From Mycolicibacterium rufum (GTDB lineage: Bacteria > Actinomycetota > Actinomycetes > Mycobacteriales > Mycobacteriaceae): 64,000 nt of DNA. Both the position numbers and the translations under genes were made by a program. The stretch is taken from the NCBI RefSeq assembly GCF_022374875.2, contig NZ_CP092427.2, positions 3,286,001-3,350,000 on the forward strand, in the 5' to 3' direction. The notes under the pieces are model-generated. The model worked only from the letters and a program-made list of their open reading frames with translations, searched no databases and was not told the DNA's origin. Below, piece after piece: positions 46,608 through 55,394 of the stretch (position 1 is its first letter; every line of letters starts with the position of its first letter).

Positions 46608-48157
46608 CACAGCTTCGCCGACCGCAGTTCGTGGCCCTTGGTGGTCAGGCACCGGCCGTTGGTGAGGTTCCACTGCCAGCCGTGCAGGTTGCACGTCAGC
46701 GTCGAGCCCTCGATCACCCCGAACTTCGACAGGTCGGCCTTGAGGTGCGGGCACCGGCGCTGGATCTCCCAGCCGTCCAGTGTGATCGAGGCGGTGTCGT
46801 CGTGCGCCTCGGCGAACCAGCCGTCGGCGTAGGCGATGCGCTCGTCGGTCAGGCACTTGAAGAACGTGTAGAGGTATTCGTTGTAGCCGCCCACCCGCCA
46901 GGCCCGGAACCGGGTGGACAGGAAGATGGTGTTGACCCAGTCCGGTTCCCGGTCGCGGATCACCGTGCGGACCAGCTCAGGTGCGATCGCGAAGCCGTAG
47001 CGGAACTTCTCCTCCGAGATCGGTTCACGCACAGCACGTTTCGGGAAGTCCAGCACTACAGTTTCAGGGCCCAACCGCAGCTCCACCGGATAGCCGATGC
47101 CGTCGCAGATCTGGTCGGAGGCCAGCATCATCGGTTCGAACAGCTCCCGCAGCGGCTCCAGGAGCGGCTCTCCGGCGGCCGGCGCCCACGACGCCTTCTC
47201 GGCGGCCAGCACCGGCGCCATCCGCTGGGCGTAGTCGGCGATGTAGTCCGCCTTGCCGGTGGTGAAGATCGCCCGCACCTCGTCCTCGGGCAACGGGTGG
47301 GTCAGCGAATCCAGTTGTGCGCCGGTGAAATCCGCGGTCGACCCGGGGATCATCAGCAGCCCGCCGTCGTGCCCGTGGGCGGCCATCTGGTCGAGGAACA
47401 CCACCTGGTCGGGGAAGATGTTCGCCGGATCGCCGTGGTCGTCGTTGAGGTCGCGCAGCTCCGGGTCCAGGAAGCAGGGCGGCCCCGCGGACGGGATCAC
47501 CCAGCTCGCGCCGACCTGCGCGATGTACTGCCGGCAGCGGTCCATCTGGCGCTGACGTTTCTGGACGCCGAAGGCCTCCTTGGCGCGGGCCGGCATGTCG
47601 TAGACCATCGGATACCAGATGGCGCCCGAGTACTGCAGCATGTGCACGTCGATCTGACCGAAGTCAGCGGCGAGCACGTCGAGGTCGACCGGTCGGGCGT
47701 CGTTCATGTTGAACACGACCGTCTCGCCGTCGTCGACCACCAGGCCCGAGTCGCCGATCGGGCCGTCGGCGGGCGCGCGCAGCGCGATGATCATCACGTC
47801 GAGATCGCCCTTGGGGCCACTGACCCGATGCTTGACGGAGTCGGTGGTTTCGAAGAAGCGGTGGAAGCCCAGCTTCTCCAGTTCGCGGCGCAGGTCCGGC
47901 ACCGGGAAGTCCGGCAGCAGCACGACGGCGTCCTTGTTGACGTGGGCGCGCAGGTTCTCCGGATCGAAATGGTCCTTGTGCAGATGTGAGACGTAGAGGT
48001 AGTCGACGTCGCCCAGCGCCGCCCAGTCCAGCCTGCTGTTGTCCGGGAACGGGAACCACGACGCGAAGTACGCCGGGTTGACCCACGGGTCGCACAGGAT
48101 GCTCCCGGCGGCGGTGTCGATGCGGAAGCCGGCGTGCCCGACACTGGTGACCTGCAC
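46607..48157 (-). CDS. Metallo-beta-lactamase-fold/Rieske fusion protein, Rv3818-like
   Basis: A 516-residue protein, the length recalled for Rv3818. The N-terminal half is an UlaG/RomA-type metallo-beta-lactamase domain with HLHKDHFDP (the HxHxDH metal motif) around residue 55, and later acidic and His positions. The C-terminal ~100 residues form a Rieske [2Fe-2S] domain: CPHLKADL and, after a spacer, CNLHGWQWNL supply the Cys-x-His and Cys-x2-His ligands. A combination of a metal hydrolase or oxygenase fold with a Rieske centre recalls CMP-Neu5Ac hydroxylase, though the domain order there is reversed. The start is GTG 48157. Coupled to the PH-like gene. Substrate unknown. Confidence 0.88.
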   Translation of the reverse strand: MQVTSVGHAGFRIDTAAGSILCDPWVNPAYFASWFPFPDNSRLDWAALGDVDYLYVSHLHKDHFDPENLRAHVNKDAVVLLPDFPVPDLRRELEKLGFHRFFETTDSVKHRVSGPKGDLDVMIIALRAPADGPIGDSGLVVDDGETVVFNMNDARPVDLDVLAADFGQIDVHMLQYSGAIWYPMVYDMPARAKEAFGVQKRQRQMDRCRQYIAQVGASWVIPSAGPPCFLDPELRDLNDDHGDPANIFPDQVVFLDQMAAHGHDGGLLMIPGSTADFTGAQLDSLTHPLPEDEVRAIFTTGKADYIADYAQRMAPVLAAEKASWAPAAGEPLLEPLRELFEPMMLASDQICDGIGYPVELRLGPETVVLDFPKRAVREPISEEKFRYGFAIAPELVRTVIRDREPDWVNTIFLSTRFRAWRVGGYNEYLYTFFKCLTDERIAYADGWFAEAHDDTASITLDGWEIQRRCPHLKADLSKFGVIEGSTLTCNLHGWQWNLTNGRCLTTKGHELRSAKL

Positions 48158-48194
48158 GAATACCCCTCTACTGACTGCTTGCTCGCCTGTCAGC

Positions 48195-48899
48195 TTAGCC
48201 CGGCGACGTGGGCTCGTCGTTCCACCGGCGCCGGTAGAAGGCGATGCGTTCCGGGTCGGGGCGTACCCCGTAGGCGGCGAGCAAGACGGCCTGCCAGTCG
48301 GCGCCCGGATAGTTCCAGTCCAGCGACATCGTGGCGATCGCCAGGTCGGCCCACCTATCGGCGACGCCCAGGTCGCCGAGGTCGACGTGCCCCGCGCAGG
48401 AACCGTCGTCGGCCAGCAGGGTGTTCGGCGCGCACGCGTCGCCGTGGCACACCACCAGCCGGTCCGCGGGCGGGGCGGACTCGCCCACCCACGACGGCGG
48501 GCCGAAGGGGCAGTCGGCGACGGGCAGCCCGTCGTGCAACCGCCGCAGGCCGGCGCCGATGGCCCGCGCCGCCGTTTCCGGCCGGCCGGACCACTGCGAA
48601 TCGACCGCCGAGCGGCCCGGCAGGGCGGCGGTGCGCAGCCAGCCCGGCCCGTGACCGAGCACCTCCGGCACCGTGGCGTACCCGCGTGCCCACCGCAGCC
48701 GGGGCACCTCGTCATCGAGCAGGTACGCCACCGCCTCCGGAAAGGTCTTGACGTACTCGGCTGCGGAGGCCGGAGAGGCCCCGCCGATCCGGAACGTGAC
48801 CCCGCCCAGCTCGTTGACCCAGACCGCGGTGACCGGCCGGTCGCCGGCGATCTCGGTGACCACGGGCGGCACCGGAGGCGGCGTGCTCGGTGCACTCAC
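48195..48899 (-). CDS. Aminoglycoside-phosphotransferase-fold kinase, Rv3817-like
   Basis: A 234-residue APH/choline-kinase-fold protein. The catalytic loop appears as VVCHGDACAPNTLL (HGDxxxxN) and the metal-binding motif as HVDLGDLGVADRWADLA. The N-lobe has a nucleotide-binding segment FRIGGASPASAAEYVKTF. It resembles Rv3817 and APH(3')-type enzymes, and could phosphorylate an aminoglycoside or another alcohol substrate. The start is unsure: GTG 48899 follows GAGGGGGTGG, while a GTG at 48923 would lengthen it by eight residues. It is divergent from the acyltransferase gene and about 38 bp upstream of the MBL-Rieske gene. Confidence 0.82.
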   Translation of the reverse strand: MSAPSTPPPVPPVVTEIAGDRPVTAVWVNELGGVTFRIGGASPASAAEYVKTFPEAVAYLLDDEVPRLRWARGYATVPEVLGHGPGWLRTAALPGRSAVDSQWSGRPETAARAIGAGLRRLHDGLPVADCPFGPPSWVGESAPPADRLVVCHGDACAPNTLLADDGSCAGHVDLGDLGVADRWADLAIATMSLDWNYPGADWQAVLLAAYGVRPDPERIAFYRRRWNDEPTSPG

Positions 48900-48936
48900 G
48901 GCGGCGGCCACCCCCTCACGCACTACGCTAGCGGCT

Positions 48937-49707
48937 GTGGAACCGGTATACGGCACAGTCATCCAGCTCGCCCGGCTGGTCTGGCGGGCGCAGGGGCTGA
49001 CGTTCACGGTCACCGGCATCGAGAACCTGCCGCGCACCGGCGGCGCGGTCATCGCGATCAACCACACCAGCTACTTCGACTTCACGTTCGCCGGCCTTCC
49101 CGCGTACCGCCAGCACTTAGGACGCAAGGTCCGGTTCATGGCCAAGAAAGAGGTCTTCGACCACAAGGTCACCGGCCCGATCATGCGCAGCCTGCGCCAC
49201 ATCGAGGTGGACCGGGACAGCGGCGCGGCCTCCTTCGCCGAGGCGGTCCGGATGCTGAAGGAGGGCGAGTTCGTCGGCGTCTATCCCGAGGCCACGATCA
49301 GCCGCAGCTTCGAGATCAAGGACTTCAAGTCGGGCGCGGCGCGGATGGCGATCGCCGCCGACGTGCCGATCGTTCCCCACATCGTGTGGGGCGCCCAGCG
49401 CATCTGGACCAAGGGCCACCCGAAGAAGATGTGGCGGCCCAAGGTGCCCATCACCGTCGCGGTCGGGGCGCCGATCCAGCCCACGCTGCCCGCCGCCGAG
49501 CTGACCGCGCTGCTGCATTCGCGGATGCAGCACCTGCTCGCCGAGGTCCAGGACGCCTACGGGCCATACCCGCCCGGGGAGTTCTGGGTGCCGCACCGCC
49601 TCGGCGGCGGCGCGCCGACGCTGGCCGAGGCCAACCGGATGGATGCCGAGGAGGCCGCCGCCAAGGCCGCCCGCCGTGCCGGACCGTCCGCCGAGGCGCC
49701 GGGGTAA
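48937..49707 (+). CDS. PlsC-type acyltransferase, first of two, Rv3816c-like
   Basis: A 256-residue 1-acylglycerol-3-phosphate-acyltransferase-type enzyme. Its motif I is INHTSYFDF (HX4D), motif II FMAKKEVFDH, motif III GVYPEATISRS and motif IV VPIVPHIVWGAQRIW. It would acylate a lysophospholipid or a related glycerol-phosphate acceptor at the membrane. The GTG start is 13 bp beyond the divergent phosphotransferase end region. It is followed after 2 bp by a second acyltransferase of similar sequence, then a HAD phosphatase, as in the Rv3816c-Rv3813c order. Confidence 0.92.
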   Translation: MEPVYGTVIQLARLVWRAQGLTFTVTGIENLPRTGGAVIAINHTSYFDFTFAGLPAYRQHLGRKVRFMAKKEVFDHKVTGPIMRSLRHIEVDRDSGAASFAEAVRMLKEGEFVGVYPEATISRSFEIKDFKSGAARMAIAADVPIVPHIVWGAQRIWTKGHPKKMWRPKVPITVAVGAPIQPTLPAAELTALLHSRMQHLLAEVQDAYGPYPPGEFWVPHRLGGGAPTLAEANRMDAEEAAAKAARRAGPSAEAPG

Positions 49708-49709
49708 CC

Positions 49710-50453
49710 GTGGAACCGGTCTTCCGCTCGCTCGAGATCGTGGCGACGCTGGCGGTGCGGGCCACCGGAACGACGATCACCTTCCACGGCCTCGAGCACC
49801 TGCCCACCTCCGGAGGCGCTGTCATCGCGATCAACCACACCGGCTACGTCGACTGGTTGCCCGCCGCCCTGGCCGCGATGCACCGGAAGCGGCGGATGCG
49901 GTTCATGATCAAGGCCGAGATGAACGAGGTGAGGACCGTCGCGTTCCTGATCAAGCACACCAAGACGATCCCGGTCGACCGCAGGGCGGGCGCCGGCGCC
50001 TACGTCCGCGCCGTCGAGGCGCTGCGCGCCGGGGAGATCGTGGGTGTCTACCCGGAGGCCACCATCAGCCGTAGCTTCGAGCTCAAGGAGTTCAAGACCG
50101 GTGCGGCGCGGATGGCGCTGGATGCCGACGTGCCGATCGTGCCGCTGATCGTCTGGGGCGCCCAGCGGATATGGACCAAGGATCAGCCGAAGGCGTTGGG
50201 CCGCAAGAAGATTCCGGTGACTGTCTCGGTCGGGGCGCCGATCCCGCCGCGGGGCACCGTCGACGAGCTGAGCGTGGCGATGCGGGAGGCGATGACCGCC
50301 GAGCTGCACCGGGCCCAGCAGGATTACCCACAACCGCCGGGGGCGCCGTGGCTGCCGCGCCGGCTGGGCGGCGGCGCACCCACGCCGGCGGAGGCGCGGG
50401 TGCTCGACGAGGCCGAGCTCGCCGAACGGGCGCGCAGACGGGGCGAGGCATGA
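49710..50453 (+). CDS. PlsC-type acyltransferase, second of two, Rv3815c-like
   Basis: A 247-residue paralogue of the preceding gene, probably an ancient tandem duplicate: INHTGYVDWLP (motif I), FMIKAEMNEVR (motif II), GVYPEATISRSFELKEFK (motif III) and VPIVPLIVWGAQRIW (motif IV). The two differ mainly in the acceptor-side segments, which suggests separate substrates. The gene starts at GTG 49710, 2 bp after the first copy's stop, and overlaps the HAD gene by 4 bp (ATGA). M. tuberculosis has three such genes here (Rv3814c-Rv3816c); only two are seen in this window. Confidence 0.92.
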   Translation: MEPVFRSLEIVATLAVRATGTTITFHGLEHLPTSGGAVIAINHTGYVDWLPAALAAMHRKRRMRFMIKAEMNEVRTVAFLIKHTKTIPVDRRAGAGAYVRAVEALRAGEIVGVYPEATISRSFELKEFKTGAARMALDADVPIVPLIVWGAQRIWTKDQPKALGRKKIPVTVSVGAPIPPRGTVDELSVAMREAMTAELHRAQQDYPQPPGAPWLPRRLGGGAPTPAEARVLDEAELAERARRRGEA

Positions 50454-51262
50454 CACCGGAGCTCGTCGCGACCGACGTCGACGGAACACTGCTCGACGAC
50501 GACGAGACCGTCAGCCCGCGCACCCGCGCGGCAGTGCGGGCGGTCGTCGACTCCGGCGCCCGGTTCGTACTCGCCACCGGCCGCCCGCCCCGCTGGGTGA
50601 CCCCGATCGTGGACCAGCTCGGCTTCGCGCCGATGGCGGTGTGCGCCAACGGCGCGGTGATCTACGACCCGGCGGTCGACCGCATCGTCAGCGCCCGCAC
50701 GTTGTCCACCGAGGCGCTCGGCGAACTCGCCGAGATCGCCGCGCGGGTGATCCCGGGTGCGGGTCTGGCGGTGGAGCGGGTGGGGGCCAGCGCCCACGAC
50801 GTCGCGACCCCGCAGTTCGTCAGCTCACCGGGCTACGAGCACGCCTGGCTGAACCCGGACAACACCGAGGTGTCGGTCGAGGACCTGCTCAGTGCGCCCG
50901 CGGTCAAACTGCTGATCCGCAAGGCCGGTGCGCGCAGCGCCGACATGGCCGCGGTATTGGCTGCGCATGTCGGCCTGGCGGGCGACATCACCTACTCGAC
51001 CAACAACGGACTGATCGAGATCGTGCCACTGGGCGTCAGCAAGGCGACGGGCATCGAGGAGCTGAGCCGGCCGCTGGAGATCGACGCCTCGGCGGTGGTG
51101 ACGTTCGGTGACATGCCCAACGACGTGCCGATGCTGTCGTGGGCGGGGCTGGGCGTGGCGATGGGCAACGCACACCCCGACGCGGTAGCCGCCGCGAACG
51201 AGGTGACGGCGACCAACGACGAGGACGGGGTGGCCCGCGTCCTGGAGCGCTGGTGGGGCTAG
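50450..51262 (+). CDS. HAD-superfamily phosphatase (Cof type), Rv3813c-like
   Basis: A 270-residue haloacid-dehalogenase-fold hydrolase. Motif I is ATDVDGTLLDDD (nucleophile Asp8, acid Asp10), motif II LATGRPPRW, motif III the lysine in VSKATGIEEL, and motif IV VTFGDMPNDVPML. The intervening cap, about residues 85-185, is of the C2 type found in Cof/sugar-phosphate phosphatases. It is translationally coupled to the second acyltransferase, so it may remove a phosphate from a glycerolipid or sugar-phosphate intermediate, which is inference. Confidence 0.93.
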   Translation: MTPELVATDVDGTLLDDDETVSPRTRAAVRAVVDSGARFVLATGRPPRWVTPIVDQLGFAPMAVCANGAVIYDPAVDRIVSARTLSTEALGELAEIAARVIPGAGLAVERVGASAHDVATPQFVSSPGYEHAWLNPDNTEVSVEDLLSAPAVKLLIRKAGARSADMAAVLAAHVGLAGDITYSTNNGLIEIVPLGVSKATGIEELSRPLEIDASAVVTFGDMPNDVPMLSWAGLGVAMGNAHPDAVAAANEVTATNDEDGVARVLERWWG

Positions 51263-51282
51263 CCGGCGATTGGGCTAGCAGC

Positions 51283-52908
51283 TCAGGCGGGGTTGATCGG
51301 CGGGGTGAACCGTTCGAGCTGAACCGGGGTCGGACCGTCGGTCTGGCGGGGCAGATCCACCGGGACACCGTCGACCACCCGGGTGACCGTGCCCTTCTCG
51401 CGGTCGAAGTTCAGCGTGCCGTGCTGGAAGTTCTGCACGATCCACAGCGGTTCGGCGATCTCGGCGCTGGTCGGCAGGCCCAGCGCTCCGCGCTCGAATC
51501 CCAGGGCGCCCCACGCGTTGTACAGCTCACCGGTGACGGGTTCGGCGCCGCTGGCCGGAGACCAGTACACCGCGCCGTGTTCGAAGGTGACGTACCGCGT
51601 GGCGCCCTCGCCCGACGCTTCGGGCGAGGTGGGCTTGCCGAGGAAGCTGTTCATCCCGCCCAGCGAGTCCCACTTGGCGAAGATCGCGCCGCCGCGCAGT
51701 TGTTCGGCGAGTTGCTCGGGACCCGGTGGATCGTTGAATCGTGCGGCGATGTCGCGGATCTGGTCCATCACCGCGTAGGCGGCGTTGCCGGGGCACTCGG
51801 TGTTGCCGACGTCGCGGTGGGTGAAGATCGTCGGCAGCGTCGGTGACGACCCGAACGGGAACTTCGTGAACGAGCCGCCTTCGGACGGCAGCACCACGGT
51901 GCCGCGGGGGTCGACCCCGGCCTGGCCCAGCACCCAGCCGAGAAGCCGTGCGGTGGTGCGCAATTGGATCGGCGTGGGCGGGACGTCGGTGAAGTTGCCG
52001 AGCATCGCCACACCCCACGTGTTGTGGTTGAACCCACCGGTGTGCGAGCCCTCCACCGGCCGGAGGATGCCGCCGGCGCGGCCCTCGAACACCTGGCCGT
52101 ACTTGTCGACCAGCGCGTTGTAGGCGATGTCGCACCAGCCCAGCGTGCGGGTGTGGTACTCGTAGATCGACCGGACGATGCCGGCGGAGTCCTGCGGGGT
52201 GTAGTCGTTGCTGCCCGCGGAGTGGTGCACGACGCCGGCCTGGATCCTGGTGTCGTAGCGCGGTTCTCCGCAGCGCATTCCCTCATCGGCGCCCCATTCG
52301 GCGCGGTTGATGATGTGCGGTGGCTGGCCGGGCGGGGTGGCCGCGTTGGGCAGGGGGACGAGGTCGGCCGGCGTCTCGGGCGGGCTGATCAGCACGGCGG
52401 TGACGTTCTCGCCGAACGGCTGCTCGACGGTGGCGGGCATGTACCCCAACCCGGGGCGCGGTGCGGGTTCCGGGGTGGCGGGCCCGGTCGTCGGGGCGTC
52501 CGGCGGCCGGGTGACCGCGATCTGCACGGTGGTGGTGCGTCCGACGAACACCGGTTCGGTACCGCGCGGGCCGCCGTGACCGGTGGGGCCGACGCCCTCG
52601 AGTGTCTCGGCGTCGTACCAGGGCCCCCAGGAGCCGTCGGCCTTCTTCGCCCGCACCCGTGCCGTGGTCCCCGTCAGATCACCGGAGGTCAGCGCGACCA
52701 TCGAGAACGGGGTGTCCTGGTGGATCTCCCGGATGGTTTCGCCCCCGCCGAGCGCGGCGAGCGGCCGCTGGGCGACCTGGGGCGCCGCGATCGCGGGCGC
52801 CGGCGCCGGCGACGGAGTGGCGGTGATGCCCCGCACGAGCAGCGCCATCAGCAACACCGTCCCCGCGAGCGCGGCGATCAGCGTCGACCTTCGGCGACGA
52901 CACAGCAC
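51283..52908 (-). CDS. Exported peptidoglycan amidase with LGFP repeats, Rv3811-like
   Basis: A 541-residue exported protein starting at GTG. An N-terminal membrane or signal helix (LIAALAGTVLLMALLV) is followed by a Pro-rich domain. The amidase_2/PGRP domain covers about residues 200-360: zinc ligands lie in GVVHHSAGSNDY and the later IFTHRDVGNTECPGN, with WCDIAYNALVDKYGQVFEGR as the substrate groove. The C-terminal 130 residues contain two LGFP-type repeats (AKWDSLGGMNSFLGKPTS and YNAWGALGFERGALGLPTS). It would cleave N-acetylmuramoyl-L-alanine bonds or bind wall material. Matches Rv3811 (539). Confidence 0.92.
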   Translation of the reverse strand: MLCRRRRSTLIAALAGTVLLMALLVRGITATPSPAPAPAIAAPQVAQRPLAALGGGETIREIHQDTPFSMVALTSGDLTGTTARVRAKKADGSWGPWYDAETLEGVGPTGHGGPRGTEPVFVGRTTTVQIAVTRPPDAPTTGPATPEPAPRPGLGYMPATVEQPFGENVTAVLISPPETPADLVPLPNAATPPGQPPHIINRAEWGADEGMRCGEPRYDTRIQAGVVHHSAGSNDYTPQDSAGIVRSIYEYHTRTLGWCDIAYNALVDKYGQVFEGRAGGILRPVEGSHTGGFNHNTWGVAMLGNFTDVPPTPIQLRTTARLLGWVLGQAGVDPRGTVVLPSEGGSFTKFPFGSSPTLPTIFTHRDVGNTECPGNAAYAVMDQIRDIAARFNDPPGPEQLAEQLRGGAIFAKWDSLGGMNSFLGKPTSPEASGEGATRYVTFEHGAVYWSPASGAEPVTGELYNAWGALGFERGALGLPTSAEIAEPLWIVQNFQHGTLNFDREKGTVTRVVDGVPVDLPRQTDGPTPVQLERFTPPINPA

Positions 52909-53023
52909 GGGCTGATGTTACGTATGCGTCAGGTGTTACTGGTGTTCCGACACGCGCGGAACGCGCCGACGGCACCGCACAGCGCGAGGCGTGTGCGGTG
53001 CCATCGTCGTGGGTGGAACCAGA

Positions 53024-53989
53024 TCAGGCGCCGGCTCCCACCGCCGCCTCCGCGGCGCCCAGGCCGGCCTGGACGGGGGCCGCGGCAGCGCCGGCAGCGT
53101 CGGCCGCAGCGGCGGGTGCGGCGGCGGCCGCGGCGGCGGGCGGCTTGACCGCCGACATGATCGCGGGCATCAGCACGCCCTTGAGCAGGTCGATCGCCTC
53201 GCCGGCGCCGAGCGAGTTGGCTGCGCTGGTCAAATCGCCGAGCAGTCCGCCGCTGCTGGACGCCACCGGTTGGGTGGCGGCGAGCGACGGGTCGCCGAGG
53301 ATCGGGTAGGCGCCCAGGGCGGGATCCAGCCCGACCGGCGTGGAGATCGGCACCTCACCGGCGGCCGGCAGCCCGGCGGTGGAGATCGGCGCGGCGCCCA
53401 GCACCGGGTCGGTCAGCGCGGGCGGCGTGCTCAGGCCGGGCGTGGTGAGGCTCGGCGTGGTCAGACCGGGCGCGGTCAGGCCGGGCGTGGTGAGGCTCGG
53501 CGTGGTCAGACCGGGCGTGGTGAGGCTGGGCGTGGTCAGACCGGGCGTGGTGAGGCTCGGCGTGGTGAGGCCCGGGGCCGCCAGCGCCGGATCGGTCAGC
53601 GACGGGGTGGCGCCCACCGGGCTGGTCAGCGCGGGGTTGGCCAGGCCGGGATCGGTCAGCGACGGCGTGCCCAGGCCGGGCGTGCCCAGACCGGTGGCGC
53701 CGAGGCCGGGGGACAGCGTCGTCGGCGACGACGCCCCGGTGCCGCCGAGCAGGCCGGTGGGCATCGGCGGCAGATTGATCCCGAACTGTGAAAGCCCTTG
53801 GGACAGAGCATTGATCAGCTCGCCCGGAAGATCGGTGATGGTCGCGGCCTGCCGGAACTCGCGGTGCTGCGGCTCCTCGGACGGGCCGATCAGCTGGGAG
53901 GTGGCGACCACTGCAACGGGACCCGCGACGGCCAGAGCGGCGACTGTGCTCAGGGCTGTCGAGAGCCGGCGGCGACGTCGGTTCGGCAC
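53024..53989 (-). CDS. erp: Exported repetitive protein Erp (PirG)
   Basis: A 321-residue secreted protein. A signal peptide (LSTALSTVAALAVAGPVAVVA) precedes a conserved region, then a central array of about fifteen P[GS]L[TS]T-type pentapeptides such as TPGLTTPSLTTPGLTTPSLT, followed by a hydrophobic Ala-rich C-terminus. This is the Erp layout, in which the central repeat number varies between species and the flanks are conserved. Erp is surface-associated and a virulence factor in M. tuberculosis. It is divergent from glf with 179 bp between starts, the position of Rv3810 next to Rv3809c. Confidence 0.93.
   Translation of the reverse strand: MPNRRRRRLSTALSTVAALAVAGPVAVVATSQLIGPSEEPQHREFRQAATITDLPGELINALSQGLSQFGINLPPMPTGLLGGTGASSPTTLSPGLGATGLGTPGLGTPSLTDPGLANPALTSPVGATPSLTDPALAAPGLTTPSLTTPGLTTPSLTTPGLTTPSLTTPGLTAPGLTTPSLTTPGLSTPPALTDPVLGAAPISTAGLPAAGEVPISTPVGLDPALGAYPILGDPSLAATQPVASSSGGLLGDLTSAANSLGAGEAIDLLKGVLMPAIMSAVKPPAAAAAAAPAAAADAAGAAAAPVQAGLGAAEAAVGAGA
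53440..53590 (-). repeat. PGLTTPSLTT-coding repeat array in erp
   Basis: In-frame 15- and 30-bp units (GTGGTGAGGCTCGGCGTGGT and CAGACCGGGCGTGGTGAGGC on the plus strand) alternate through 53440-53575. Such perfect or near-perfect repeats change in number by slippage, so the array length here is likely strain-variable. Confidence 0.75.
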
Positions 53990-54105
53990 GGAAGTCTCCT
54001 CAATACATGGACTACAGGCGGTAGAGCGCGGAAATACGTCGTACGCGATTGATGGTACTGATGTGACTGGTGAGACCAGAGTGACGATATGGAATCGTGA
54101 GCTAA

Positions 54106-55392
<1,287 letters not shown>

Positions 55393-55394
55393 CT

